DNA of 64,000 nt. It comes from UBA9076 sp964418835 (GTDB taxonomy: Bacteria; Bacillota_I; Bacilli_A; Erysipelotrichales; Erysipelotrichaceae). Numbering within the stretch: position 1 is the first letter of the stretch; every line of letters begins with the position of its first letter. Below are positions 55,301 to 63,852 of this stretch, piece by piece. Below the pieces are notes generated by a model, which was given only the letters and a program-made list of their open reading frames with translations, ran no database searches and had not been told where the DNA came from. The stretch is taken from the NCBI GenBank assembly GCA_964418835.1, contig CAYQNJ010000001.1, positions 170,422 through 234,421 of the forward strand. The letters are read 5' to 3'. The position numbers were made by a program, and so were the translations under genes.

Positions 55301-56204
55301 CTTTAATCCTTTGTTTTTCATAATTAATTTTTTTCTTTTTTTCAAATCTTCTTTGAATTGGATTCCAAAACAAAGTACTTATTAACATAACTAAAGGTAG
55401 AATAAGCATTGGAAGTGTTTCTATTATTTCTCTTCCTTGCATATATGAATTATAAATAGCTATTGAACCACTAAGTAAGGATGCAAGTGACATAGTAAGA
55501 GCTGGACCAATAGAAAAGATTAAAGGATTTTGATTTACTGCATATATAGGTTCTGGTTGATTTATAAAGTATTCGTTAAATTTAAAATCATTAAAAATTC
55601 TAAATGTCTTTTTAATATATTTGTTATTATATTTTTCTAAATCTTCATTTGTAATAGTATTAAACTTTTTTATGTTAACATGAATATTTTTACAATCATT
55701 AACCATAATAAAATCTTTGTGAATAATTATTTTTAAATTTATTAATCCTAATATATCTAAAGCATTATACTTGTTATTAGATATTTCATTATTAATATAC
55801 GGTTTTATATAGCCATTACATTTAAAACTGTTATTTAAGGTATTTATTATTAAATGTTCTTCACTTAATAATGAATCACTTAAATAAATATCGTTATCAA
55901 TGCAGTTACCTATACTAATGTAATCTTTAATTTGATATTTTGTATATCTATTTAAATTCACTTCAAATATTGTAAAAATAAAGTTTATCGGTTCATATTT
56001 ATTTTTTATACTTACTATTAATAATCTTTTATCTATGTGATCTTCTAGTAAAACTAATCCTTTAGATAACTCATAATTAATTCTTTTATTTTTATAATTA
56101 AAGATGACATATTCACTTTTAATATTTATTTGAATATGTCTATCTTTGTATGTGTTAAAGCTATGAAACTCTTGTGCTAAGCCTTCTTGTTTAATTATAA
56201 GCAT
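52386..56204 (-). CDS. essC: EssC-like FHA-FtsK/SpoIIIE secretion ATPase
   Basis: A 1272-residue membrane ATPase, the motor of type VII secretion. An FHA-like domain (about 90-190, SIGNCIDNDIYLSDSLLSEEH) is followed by two membrane helices (about 228-280) and then FtsK domain 1, with Walker A GMTGSGKSE (about 640), Walker B IVVDEFAEL (about 760) and STQKPSG. Domain 2 (about 940-1150) has no Walker A (ISTNTIEKKRF at that place), and domain 3 is reduced to about 110 residues. Family members have about 1480 residues, so this one is short. It probably carries the WXG100 proteins as substrates. It overlaps the YukD-like gene by 8 bp. Confidence 0.88.
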   Translation of the reverse strand: MLIIKQEGLAQEFHSFNTYKDRHIQINIKSEYVIFNYKNKRINYELSKGLVLLEDHIDKRLLIVSIKNKYEPINFIFTIFEVNLNRYTKYQIKDYISIGNCIDNDIYLSDSLLSEEHLIINTLNNSFKCNGYIKPYINNEISNNKYNALDILGLINLKIIIHKDFIMVNDCKNIHVNIKKFNTITNEDLEKYNNKYIKKTFRIFNDFKFNEYFINQPEPIYAVNQNPLIFSIGPALTMSLASLLSGSIAIYNSYMQGREIIETLPMLILPLVMLISTLFWNPIQRRFEKKKKINYEKQRIKVFKSNLNDIHNSIKNEEIKYKRFINDNYLNPNNLDSCINTSRNLLFQKSINHDDFLKIYIGNGNISSKFKISNRYNLDIKLNKIYEEFINETSFIKDTGIIIDLLNIKNISIVKNYYDEDVYAKYLLLQLLTYYSYEDINLVLLCNDKWLIQNKEYLYLNHIKNNYGRYVGTNQNEVININKIIDSKPTIVYIENNDLYKYLKIDNKYIINSCDNINDIPSYCNSYILVDSYKGTYVNNESHVQQFKINSLCNLNIKNLVYELSKYKINYSIYNVRNNTITLFNVLGIRNIKELDIPYNYSRNIDLKNIDVVLGKSDLNSNVVLDISENGMGPHGLIAGMTGSGKSELIITLITLLCTKYSPKYLQVSIIDYKGGGIIQSFKNNNYTLPHLVGTLSNLDVNELRRCLVSYNIEILKRQKLFNRLSNKYNISNMNIDIYQRYSNKDEEFENLAHLIIVVDEFAELKKQEYEFMSELISIARIGRSLGIHLILSTQKPSGVVDDQIWSNCRFKICLKVQNKQDSFEMLHINDASNLKDSGSFYLLYDDILEKGKSAWSNSYSEIESINQIQILDNTLNVKYESIIQKSNKTQLLDVMKKICSSNIFEANQLWLPSIDKVTFDSFSNKEFYLGLIDDYYNRRYVPLIYNGNHMAVISTNTIEKKRFVNVLLYSILRKIDKQKTEVYVIDGLNCNLNIFYDFPAIIDILKIYDDEKIINLFKKCEKIINDNVVKKDIYIIITNVSQFKEQYELLLDKYKLILSYGYDYKINLILFISINNSLHYQEHNLIKQKLCLINENQSEVMSFLDTNKKITHNKEGYGLLKLNNILEFKYSELTIDEINKLKKDTIISQGKNKLYQLPFVPKNLTRKYYKGDKLPIGIIVNNYQWLESNENIVICGLYSDIIEEYSKLFNLNVIKNDQINKNINLNKSILWVGPGYTRQYILPINFKEDLNENEGIYYHRNKTYRIRLIDE

Positions 56205-56205
56205 A

Positions 56206-58338
56206 CTATTCTTTAACCAAAATATGACACTTTACATGATATTTATTATCCATCGTTTTTATATTTACTATCGTATTACCCTTACTTATTCCTACTACCT
56301 TGCCCTTTGAATCTACACTTGCAATACTTGAATCTAATGAAGTAAATGATAATTCTTCTTTGTTATAACCTTTAGGTAAACTAAGTATTTCAATATTTGA
56401 TGAATTATTTATATTTATTATTTTTGAATAATTATTTATTGTTATTTTTTCTATATTAACATCTAAATATTTATTTAAAGCATAATATCTATCATTTACT
56501 GTACATCTTTCGACAAAATGCCAATTCTCCAAATGTTTATTAATTCCAGGTATTAAAGGTGCATTCTTTTCATTCAGTATATTAAATTTCTTAGAAATTC
56601 CTAACTTATTTGCAAAAGATTTTGAAGAGTTTATAGTAGCGTCTAAAACCCAATAACCTTTTAAATCACCACAAACTTTTACATCATTATTATCTTTTGA
56701 TAAATCATCTAAATAATCTGTAGGCAAATTAACATTTTTTGATTTTACATTACCTTTACTATCGTAAATGTGGACTGTACTTTTTAGTTCTGTTTTTAAT
56801 CCGCCTGATAAACCTATGTCAATTAAAGTTTTATTTACCATTTTTAAACCAGCATATACACCTAACATTAGATTCCCAGAAGCTTTAACTATGAAATCAG
56901 CATTATAGTCATGGTTTGATATAATTCTCATTTTATTATTCTTTATTTGCATACCTATACTATGGGTGTTAGATAAACTAAGTTCTATTCTACCACTTGT
57001 ATATATTTCTACTTGTAATTGCATAACTAAAGTTAAACCAGGTGCACTTGGAATAGGAACAGTGATTTTACAAATAGGTATAACTGTTTCTAATATATCT
57101 TCTTTTTCTTTAAAAGAATTTATTAAACTATTAATAAAGTTAGTTGAAGAAATTTGAGATAAATCACTATATAAATTTTTATAGTTTTCTTTTTTTAATC
57201 CAAGAGAACTATTTGTTTTAAAATCTAATCTAAAAAATGCATCATTAATAATTTTATCTTTAGCATTCCATTTAATTGTTGGTTTAACACTATGTAAACT
57301 AGCTTCCCCATAGATAATGCTACCATTAGTATTAACCTTATTTAATTTAACTTTTAAACTACCTCCATTTGTACTATAACTAACCTTAAATCTATTAATT
57401 TCAAATGAATTAGATTGTTTTTTAGTGATAGTTCCACTTAAATTTATAAAATCTATAGGATCTAAATATTCTTCAATTTCTACATCATTAAAATCAACTT
57501 CAAATGAATCATCTAAATTATTTACATCTTCAAATATAGCATTATCAAAATCTACTTCATATGTATCTTGTATATCTAATTCATTATATATTTCATTAAT
57601 ATCTGGATCACTTAATCTAACTTCTTTATTTGTTTCTGTATCTTTAATTTCTTCAACTTTCTTAAATATATCTAAATCATCTTGTTTCCAAGTAATGATA
57701 TCCCCTTTATTCAAATCAGTATTGTGTGAATAATAGGCAACATTATTTTCTTCATCAAATTCTAAGGGTTCTTCAACAAGAATCAAATCGTCTTTCCAAT
57801 CAAATTTATATATAGAATCTTCATATATTTTATTATTCAAGTTATTAACTACTTTATCTAAAATAGTAAAAGCTTCAACCTTATCTATTAATTGTTTTGG
57901 ATTAAAACAATCTCTAGAATCCAGCTGCATTATTCCTAATGCAACTGACTTCTCTACTTGTTTAGGGTATTTACTCTTTGAACTATCTTTAATACTTATA
58001 GCATTAACCTCATCTTCATAGAGATTAGATAATGTATAAGCTACAAATTCTCTAGTTAAATTTTCATCAGGATTAATATTCGAGCTAGTATTTATTACTT
58101 CCCATTCAACTAAAGATTGTATACTTTCATAATAAATAGAAGACTTATCAATATTTACAAAATAAGGAGTGTCTTTAGAATAATCCTTTATATTTAATCT
58201 ATTACTTATTTCTAATAACCACTCTCCTATTGATATTGTTTCAACTTTATTAGAACAACCAGAAAGAATAAGAGTTAAAGATAATAGAATTGTGATTATT
58301 TGTTTTACTTTATTGTGTAAAACTTGATGCATTAGCAT
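56206..58338 (-). CDS. Large SLH-/Big_2-like surface lipoprotein of the type VII locus
   Basis: A 710-residue exported lipoprotein (lipobox LTLILSGC, Cys about 28). Residues about 50-190 resemble S-layer-homology repeats (SIQSLVEWEVINTS, NLTREFVAYTLSNLYEDE, KSVALGIMQLDS). Residues about 200-310 are very acidic, with repeated EVDF(D/N) elements. A long beta-rich middle (about 310-620) is unassigned. The C-terminus (about 640-710, FTSLDSSIASVDSKGKVVGI) is a bacterial Ig-like (Big_2) domain. Its start lies inside the WXG100 gene (29-bp overlap), and no separate ribosome site is visible, so translation is coupled. It lies 1 bp before essC. Possibly a secretion component or a surface partner. Confidence 0.75.
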   Translation of the reverse strand: MLMHQVLHNKVKQIITILLSLTLILSGCSNKVETISIGEWLLEISNRLNIKDYSKDTPYFVNIDKSSIYYESIQSLVEWEVINTSSNINPDENLTREFVAYTLSNLYEDEVNAISIKDSSKSKYPKQVEKSVALGIMQLDSRDCFNPKQLIDKVEAFTILDKVVNNLNNKIYEDSIYKFDWKDDLILVEEPLEFDEENNVAYYSHNTDLNKGDIITWKQDDLDIFKKVEEIKDTETNKEVRLSDPDINEIYNELDIQDTYEVDFDNAIFEDVNNLDDSFEVDFNDVEIEEYLDPIDFINLSGTITKKQSNSFEINRFKVSYSTNGGSLKVKLNKVNTNGSIIYGEASLHSVKPTIKWNAKDKIINDAFFRLDFKTNSSLGLKKENYKNLYSDLSQISSTNFINSLINSFKEKEDILETVIPICKITVPIPSAPGLTLVMQLQVEIYTSGRIELSLSNTHSIGMQIKNNKMRIISNHDYNADFIVKASGNLMLGVYAGLKMVNKTLIDIGLSGGLKTELKSTVHIYDSKGNVKSKNVNLPTDYLDDLSKDNNDVKVCGDLKGYWVLDATINSSKSFANKLGISKKFNILNEKNAPLIPGINKHLENWHFVERCTVNDRYYALNKYLDVNIEKITINNYSKIININNSSNIEILSLPKGYNKEELSFTSLDSSIASVDSKGKVVGISKGNTIVNIKTMDNKYHVKCHILVKE

Positions 58339-58609
58339 TAATGGTTGTTTCTAAAGAATCATAACTTGAAACAGTTAGATCTAAAAACTTAGAATATGAA
58401 TCAATATTTTCTTTTTGGATATCAAATTTGTTTGCAAATTGATTAAATTTTTGTCTTATTGTTTCTCCACTTTCAGATATCCAACTACCATTTAAATCAT
58501 TCATATCTTTTTTCATTGTAACTAATAAATCATACATTTTTTGATTTAATGTTCTAATAGCTTGCGAGCAATTACTTACTTCAGCTAATGATATTTTTAT
58601 ATTATCCAT
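58310..58609 (-). CDS. WXG100 protein, WxS variant
   Basis: A 99-residue helical-hairpin protein. The turn is LNGSWISESGETIRQKF, i.e. W-x-S in place of W-x-G. The C-terminal helix contains YDSLE, fitting the YxxxD/E type VII signal. No signal peptide. Likely a substrate and structural partner for the other WXG100 protein. Ribosome site AGGAGG about 10 bp upstream. The gene overlaps the lipoprotein gene by 29 bp. Confidence 0.88.
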   Translation of the reverse strand: MDNIKISLAEVSNCSQAIRTLNQKMYDLLVTMKKDMNDLNGSWISESGETIRQKFNQFANKFDIQKENIDSYSKFLDLTVSSYDSLETTINANASSFTQ

Positions 58610-58618
58610 AATTTCCTC

Positions 58619-58918
58619 CTAATTTATTAATCTCATAGCTTGATTAGTTAACTCATCTTGAGTTTCTCTATATGCCCTAGCTGATGCTCTTAAAAACTCA
58701 CTATATTGTTCACATAAAATAGATATCTGTCTAAAATCATCTTCATAGCTTTTAATTTGGTTAGAAAATGCAACATTATCCTTACCTTGCCATGCATTAT
58801 TCATCGTACTAACTTCCTCAAATAACTGCATGAATGTTCTTTGATACTCTTGAGTATCTTGACTAATTTTTGTTGCACAAGATTCTAATCTTGATGGATC
58901 AACTGTAATCTTTCTCAT
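58619..58918 (-). CDS. WXG100 protein, WQG type
   Basis: A 99-residue protein with the canonical W-x-G turn (TMNNAWQGKDNVAFSNQI) between two helices. The C-terminal helix reads FLRASARAYRETQDELTNQA, close to the family's end. It probably pairs with the WxS protein 9 bp downstream. GGGAGGT precedes the ATG. First gene of the type VII locus, starting just after the rbfA terminator. Confidence 0.92.
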   Translation of the reverse strand: MRKITVDPSRLESCATKISQDTQEYQRTFMQLFEEVSTMNNAWQGKDNVAFSNQIKSYEDDFRQISILCEQYSEFLRASARAYRETQDELTNQAMRLIN

Positions 58919-58966
58919 ATATACCTCCCTATGGTATATATATTTGATTTATATGTTTGATTCCTA

Positions 58967-58991
58967 TAAAAAAAGCTCGAATAACGAGCTT
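58967..58991 (-). terminator. Terminator after rbfA
   Basis: AAGCTCG (58973-58979) pairs with CGAGCTT (58985-58991), loop of five, followed on the minus strand by seven T. It separates the infB operon from the type VII genes. Confidence 0.88.
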
Positions 58992-59340
58992 ATTTTTCTT
59001 TAGACTCTATTTCTTGGAATATTTGTTCTAACTTACTTGTTCTTTCTAGTGTATCATCTAATTTAAATATTAAATCAGGAACACGCCTTGTAGTAAGTCT
59101 TTTTGCAAGTTCACTTCTAATAAAACCTTTAGCTTTATTTAGAGCTTTTAAACCAGCATCATTTCTTTCCTTTTTTCCTAGAAAAGTTACATATATATTA
59201 GCATAACTATGGTCATTACTTACACTAACATCAGTAACAGTAATAAAACCAACTGTAGGATCTTTTAGTTCAAATTGTATAATGTTTGTTATTTCTTTTA
59301 GAATGATTTGATTTAATCTTTCTTGTTTAATAGTTGCCAT
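58990..59340 (-). CDS. rbfA: Ribosome-binding factor A
   Basis: A 116-residue KH-fold protein for 16S rRNA 5'-end maturation: RLNQIILKEITNIIQFELKD, GFITVTDVSVSNDHSYANIYV and IRSELAKRLTTRRVPDLIFK. Overlaps infB by one base. Last gene of the rimP-nusA-infB operon. Confidence 0.95.
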   Translation of the reverse strand: MATIKQERLNQIILKEITNIIQFELKDPTVGFITVTDVSVSNDHSYANIYVTFLGKKERNDAGLKALNKAKGFIRSELAKRLTTRRVPDLIFKLDDTLERTSKLEQIFQEIESKEK

Positions 59341-61166
59341 TATTCTACAGGTACTTGTTGATCTTGATAAGCTTCAATCAAGTCTCCTTCTTTAATATCA
59401 TTAAAGTTTTCTATGGTTAATCCACATTCATAACCAGCAGCAACTTCCTTAGCATCATTTTGGAATCTCTTTAAAGATCCAAGTTTACCAGTGTAAACAA
59501 CAATACCATCTCTAATTAATCTAACGTCACATTCTTTAACAAGTTTTCCATCTTGAACCATACATCCTGCAATAGTACCAACCTTTGAAGCTTTGTATAT
59601 TTGTCTAACTTCTGCTTGCCCAATAACAACTTCTTCAAATACTGGATTAAGCATACCCTTCATCGCCGATTCCATTTCTTCTAATGCTTTATAAATTACA
59701 TTATGTAATCTAATGCTAATTCCAGACTCTTGTGCTTTCTTTCTTACATTTGCATCAGGTCTAACATTAAATCCAATGATAACTGCCTTAGAAGCTTCAG
59801 CAAGCATTACATCTGATTCTGATATAGCTCCAGCAGTAGACCTAATAACATTTACACTAATTCCTTCAACATCAAGTTTTTCCATAGAAGATTTAACAGC
59901 TTCTGCAGACCCTTGAACGTCAGCTTTTATAATTACAGGAATTTCTTTAACTTCACCTTCAGCAATTTTATTAGCTAAATCTTCTAAAGACATAGCTGAA
60001 GATTGTTTTCTTTCATGTTCAATTCTTACTTGATTTCTTCTTTGAGCTAAAGCTCTCGCTTCTCTTTCTTCATCAAACACTTTAAACATATCCCCTGCTT
60101 CAGGAACATCATTTAAACCAATGATTTCAACTGGAGTAGATGGTAATGCTGTCTTTATTTCAGCACCAATATCATCAGTCATCTTTCTTACTTTACCAAA
60201 AGTAGTTCCAACAACTATTGAATCACTTGTGTTTAAAGTACCATTTTGTACTAATAAAGTTACAACTGGACCTCTACCTTTATCAAGTTTTGCTTCAATT
60301 ACAGTACCAGTAGCATTTCTTTTGGGATTTGCTTTTAAATCTTTAACTTCAGAAACAACAAGTATTGTCTCAAGAAGTTCTTTAATACCTGTACCAACTT
60401 TAGCACTTGTTTGAACGTAGATTGTTTCTCCACCCCATTCTTCAGGTATCAATCCAAGATCCGACATTTCATTCATTACTCTTTCAGGATTTGCTGCTGG
60501 TTTATCTATTTTGTTTATCGCAACAATAATGGGTACATCTGCAGCTTTAGCATGGTCAACTGCTTCTTTTGTTTGAGGCATTACACTATCATCTGCAGCT
60601 ACAACAATAATTGCAACGTCAGTAACCTTCGCTCCTCTAGCTCTCATAGCAGTAAAAGCTTCGTGCCCTGGAGTATCTAAGAATGTTACTGGTTTTCCAT
60701 TAACACTAACTTGATAAGCTCCAATATGTTGAGTTATACCACCAAACTCACCTTCTACAACTTTTGTTTTTCTAATTGAATCCAATAATGTAGTTTTACC
60801 ATGGTCAACATGACCCATGATAGTAACTATTGGTGGTCTTGCTACTAAATCTTTTTCATCATCAACTTCATCATCAGATAAAGAGTCTTCTTCAATTGGA
60901 TCTACTTTCTCTGGAGTGATGTTAAATTCTAAACATATTAATTCTACAGATTCATCATCCAATAAACTATTTATAGTAACCATATTGCCTAGCATAAATA
61001 ATATTTTGATTATTTCACTAGCATTACGATTACATTTTTGTGCAAGTTCACCTACAGTTATCCCTTCACTATATTGTATTTCTTTAATTACAATATTTTT
61101 TTTAGGAACAAACTCTTTTACAACCTTCTTCTTTCTTCTTGGACCTGATCTTTGTTTTTTTGCCAT
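59340..61166 (-). CDS. infB: Translation initiation factor IF-2 (short form)
   Basis: A 608-residue IF-2. A short basic N-terminus (KKQRSGPRRKKKVVKEF) precedes an IF2_N domain (about 30-80). The GTPase domain has G1 GHVDHGKTT (about 117), G3 DTPGHEAFTAMRARG and G4 INKIDK, and domains II-IV follow. It lacks the long N-terminal extension seen in E. coli. It delivers fMet-tRNA to the 30S subunit. AGAGGT precedes the ATG. Confidence 0.97.
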   Translation of the reverse strand: MAKKQRSGPRRKKKVVKEFVPKKNIVIKEIQYSEGITVGELAQKCNRNASEIIKILFMLGNMVTINSLLDDESVELICLEFNITPEKVDPIEEDSLSDDEVDDEKDLVARPPIVTIMGHVDHGKTTLLDSIRKTKVVEGEFGGITQHIGAYQVSVNGKPVTFLDTPGHEAFTAMRARGAKVTDVAIIVVAADDSVMPQTKEAVDHAKAADVPIIVAINKIDKPAANPERVMNEMSDLGLIPEEWGGETIYVQTSAKVGTGIKELLETILVVSEVKDLKANPKRNATGTVIEAKLDKGRGPVVTLLVQNGTLNTSDSIVVGTTFGKVRKMTDDIGAEIKTALPSTPVEIIGLNDVPEAGDMFKVFDEEREARALAQRRNQVRIEHERKQSSAMSLEDLANKIAEGEVKEIPVIIKADVQGSAEAVKSSMEKLDVEGISVNVIRSTAGAISESDVMLAEASKAVIIGFNVRPDANVRKKAQESGISIRLHNVIYKALEEMESAMKGMLNPVFEEVVIGQAEVRQIYKASKVGTIAGCMVQDGKLVKECDVRLIRDGIVVYTGKLGSLKRFQNDAKEVAAGYECGLTIENFNDIKEGDLIEAYQDQQVPVE

Positions 61167-61178
61167 TTAAACCTCTTT

Positions 61179-61466
61179 CTATGCTTCTAAAATACTTTTC
61201 GCAAAGCCCTCCTCACAGATTGCAACCATCACAATATTGTCTTTACCAATACTTTTAGATAATTGTTCTTTAGAAACATTAGACTTTACAGGTATTTGAT
61301 AATAAGCACATTTATCATTAACCTTTTTCTTTGTGTTATCAGAAGCATCATCTGATAATACAACTAAATAACACTTTCTTTTCTTTATAGCATCCATTGC
61401 TTTAACACCATATAAAACTTTATTAGCTTTATATGCTAAACCAATAAGTGAATAAACTTTATCCAT
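61179..61466 (-). CDS. ylxQ: L7Ae/L30e-type RNA-binding protein YlxQ
   Basis: A 95-residue K-turn-binding fold: LIGLAYKANKVLYGVKAMDA, KRKCYLVVLSDDASDNTKKK and IVMVAICEEGFAKSI. It takes its usual place between ylxR and infB, overlapping ylxR by 8 bp. Function in this operon is not settled. Confidence 0.9.
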   Translation of the reverse strand: MDKVYSLIGLAYKANKVLYGVKAMDAIKKRKCYLVVLSDDASDNTKKKVNDKCAYYQIPVKSNVSKEQLSKSIGKDNIVMVAICEEGFAKSILEA

Positions 61467-61719
61467 TTAAAATTGCCTGCTTGATACTTTCATACACTTC
61501 ATCATCAATTTTAACTTCAAGGGCTTTTTCTAAACTACCTTTTTTCTTAGATAGTTCAACTACAGATACATCTTTTTTTAGATAAGCACCCCTACCATTC
61601 ATTTTACCTTTAAGATCAACAACAACATTCATTTCTGGTGTTCTTACAACTCTTAATAAATCTTTTTTAGGTAACTGTTCTTGTGTCACAACACATTTTC
61701 TTAACGGTATTTTTTTCAT
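61459..61719 (-). CDS. ylxR: YlxR/RnpM RNA-binding protein
   Basis: An 86-residue DUF448 protein: IPLRKCVVTQEQLPKKDLLR and GKMNGRGAYLKKD are the conserved sequences. The B. subtilis protein has been described as an RNase P modulator. Conserved operon position after nusA. Confidence 0.93.
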   Translation of the reverse strand: MKKIPLRKCVVTQEQLPKKDLLRVVRTPEMNVVVDLKGKMNGRGAYLKKDVSVVELSKKKGSLEKALEVKIDDEVYESIKQAILNG

Positions 61720-61727
61720 TTTAAATT

Positions 61728-63374
61728 CTACTCTTCATCATCATAATATTCATCATCATCATATTCTTCATAATCCATGTAGTCATCATATTGAGACATT
61801 TCTTCTTCTTCCTCTTGACGAGCAATTTCAGCAAGTTCTTCTTCAGAATATAATGGTTTTATTTCATAATCTAAATCTTTACGAATATCAATTGAACGTA
61901 ATTTATGTTCATCTTCTTCTTTTTTCTTACGTCTTCTATCATCTCTTTTTTCTGGTTTAGGTTTAGAAGAATCTCCAACAAGTTTTTCAAACACTGAAAT
62001 GTATTCTGGAGCTTTAGTTTCAAGAAGTTTACGTTTAATTGATTGATCTTCAGTTTTTTCTTCTTCAATTTCTTCAACAATTTCCTTAAATTCAACTTCA
62101 ACCGTTTCTTCTACTGGTTCAACTATTTCTTCTAGTTCTTCCTCTAATTCTTCTTTTAAAGCCTCTTCAGCAAGTCTTGCTTCTTCTGAAGCTCTAATTG
62201 CAGCCTGTCTTCGTTCCTCTGCTTCTGCAGCTTCTTTTCTCATTTGTTCAAGTTCTTTTGCTGCTGCTTCACGCTTTTCTTTTTCAACTCTTATTTCATA
62301 ATCAACAAGCATTTGTTTATAATCTATACCTTGTTCTTCTAATTCTTCTTTTGTTTTAATATCAATTTTCTTATCTGTTAATCTAACAGCAAGTCTAGCA
62401 TTTTTACCTTTTTTACCAATAGCTAAAGATAATTGATCTTGATTAACAACAACTATTAATGATCTATTGTTTTCAGTAGGAACTACAGCTACTACATCAG
62501 CTGGTGCCAAAGCATTTTTTACTAAATCACTAATATTGTCACTCCATTCAAAGATATCAATCTTTTCACCTTGAAGTTCACTAATAATCTCTTGTACTCT
62601 ACTTCCTCTAGGACCGATACAAGCGCCAATAGCGTCTACATCACTATTGTGTGAATAAACAGCCATCTTTGTTCTATCACCTGCATCTCTTGCAATAGCT
62701 TTTATTTCAACAATACCTTGGAATATTTCAGGTACTTCTTTTTCAAATAATCTTTTTACAAGTTTTGCATCTGCTCTAGAAACTAAAACTTGAGAACCTT
62801 TAGTTTCTTTCTTTACTTCTGTAATAATTACTCTTAACTTTTGACCTTCTCTATAAATTTCATTAGGAATTTTTGCTGATGCAGGCATCATTGCAATTGT
62901 TCTTCCTAAATTAACAAGTACAAACTTATCTTCTACAGATTCTACAATACCCAAAACCATCTCATCTAATAGATCAGAGTATTCTTCATAAACTGCTAGT
63001 TTTTCAGCTTCTCTAATTTTTTGTTTTATAACATTTCTAGCCAAAGAAGCACTTGCTCTACTTAAGTTATTAATAGAAACTTGATGTTCCATAATATCTC
63101 CTACTGCTGCATCATCTTTTTCAAGTTTTGCATCTTCTAAAGATATTTCTAATTCATCATCTTCTACATCTTCAACAACATTATATTGTTGAAACATAGT
63201 AATGTGACCTGTTTTTTCATTAATATCAACTCTTAATGCTAAATCAGGTAATTCTACATTCTTCTTGTAAGCTTTAATTAATGCTTCTTTTAAAGCACTC
63301 ATAATTACATCTCTAGATATATTTCTATCATCTTCAATGCTTGTTAATGCTTTTAATAAAACTTTGTAATCCAT
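61728..63374 (-). CDS. nusA: Transcription factor NusA with long acidic tail
   Basis: A 548-residue NusA; usual low-GC forms are about 350-400. N-terminal RNA-polymerase-binding domain (1-125), S1 domain (about 135-200, GIVESVEDKFVLVNLG), two KH domains (about 200-345, including IGACIGPRGSRVQ and LAIGKKGKNARLAVRL). After residue about 365 comes a coiled coil (EKEKREAAAKELEQMRKEA), then Glu-rich tracts and a final run of Asp, Glu and Tyr. Regulates pausing and termination. AGAGGA precedes the ATG. Confidence 0.95.
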   Translation of the reverse strand: MDYKVLLKALTSIEDDRNISRDVIMSALKEALIKAYKKNVELPDLALRVDINEKTGHITMFQQYNVVEDVEDDELEISLEDAKLEKDDAAVGDIMEHQVSINNLSRASASLARNVIKQKIREAEKLAVYEEYSDLLDEMVLGIVESVEDKFVLVNLGRTIAMMPASAKIPNEIYREGQKLRVIITEVKKETKGSQVLVSRADAKLVKRLFEKEVPEIFQGIVEIKAIARDAGDRTKMAVYSHNSDVDAIGACIGPRGSRVQEIISELQGEKIDIFEWSDNISDLVKNALAPADVVAVVPTENNRSLIVVVNQDQLSLAIGKKGKNARLAVRLTDKKIDIKTKEELEEQGIDYKQMLVDYEIRVEKEKREAAAKELEQMRKEAAEAEERRQAAIRASEEARLAEEALKEELEEELEEIVEPVEETVEVEFKEIVEEIEEEKTEDQSIKRKLLETKAPEYISVFEKLVGDSSKPKPEKRDDRRRKKKEEDEHKLRSIDIRKDLDYEIKPLYSEEELAEIARQEEEEEMSQYDDYMDYEEYDDDEYYDDEE

Positions 63375-63388
63375 CTCTTTCCTCTAGA

Positions 63389-63847
63389 TTAAATATTAAC
63401 CGCTAAGCGGATAAAATCTATTTCCTCTCTATTAAATTCTAATTTCTTATATACTGCTTTATCTCTATATTTAAGTAATATACTTGAATCAACTTTTTCT
63501 AAATCACCTTGATATTCATTTTTACCTTTAATTGCATGTTTTAATCTTACAAAAACATGTTTTCCAATAAGACTTTCTAATTCATTTAAGTCTTTTATTT
63601 CTCTTTCTGCACCCGGACTACATACTTCAAGTAAATATTGACTGTCAATTTCATCATCAAGCACAAGTGATATATTTTCACTTACTAAAGCACACGTATC
63701 TATATCCATAGATCCATCTTCCTTTGTGATAGAAACTTGAAGTATTCTATTCTTTTTATCGTTAATCCATTTAACATCGTAGAGTTTAACTTTTTCCAAA
63801 GTTAATGAAGGTTCAATAAGTTCTTTAATTTTAGATATTTGATCCAT
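63389..63847 (-). CDS. rimP: Ribosome maturation factor RimP
   Basis: A 152-residue 30S-assembly factor: IEPSLTLEKVKLYDVKWIND, TCALVSENISLVLDDEIDSQ, YLLEVCSPGAEREIKD. AAGGAG lies before the ATG and could be masked by an upstream leader hairpin. First gene of the operon continuing with nusA. Confidence 0.94.
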   Translation of the reverse strand: MDQISKIKELIEPSLTLEKVKLYDVKWINDKKNRILQVSITKEDGSMDIDTCALVSENISLVLDDEIDSQYLLEVCSPGAEREIKDLNELESLIGKHVFVRLKHAIKGKNEYQGDLEKVDSSILLKYRDKAVYKKLEFNREEIDFIRLAVNI

Positions 63848-63852
63848 TTATT

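Noticed and set aside
58919..58966. Dedicated promoter for the type VII genes
   Set aside because: Several TATA-like strings exist, but any -35 would fall on the rbfA terminator and none is convincing.
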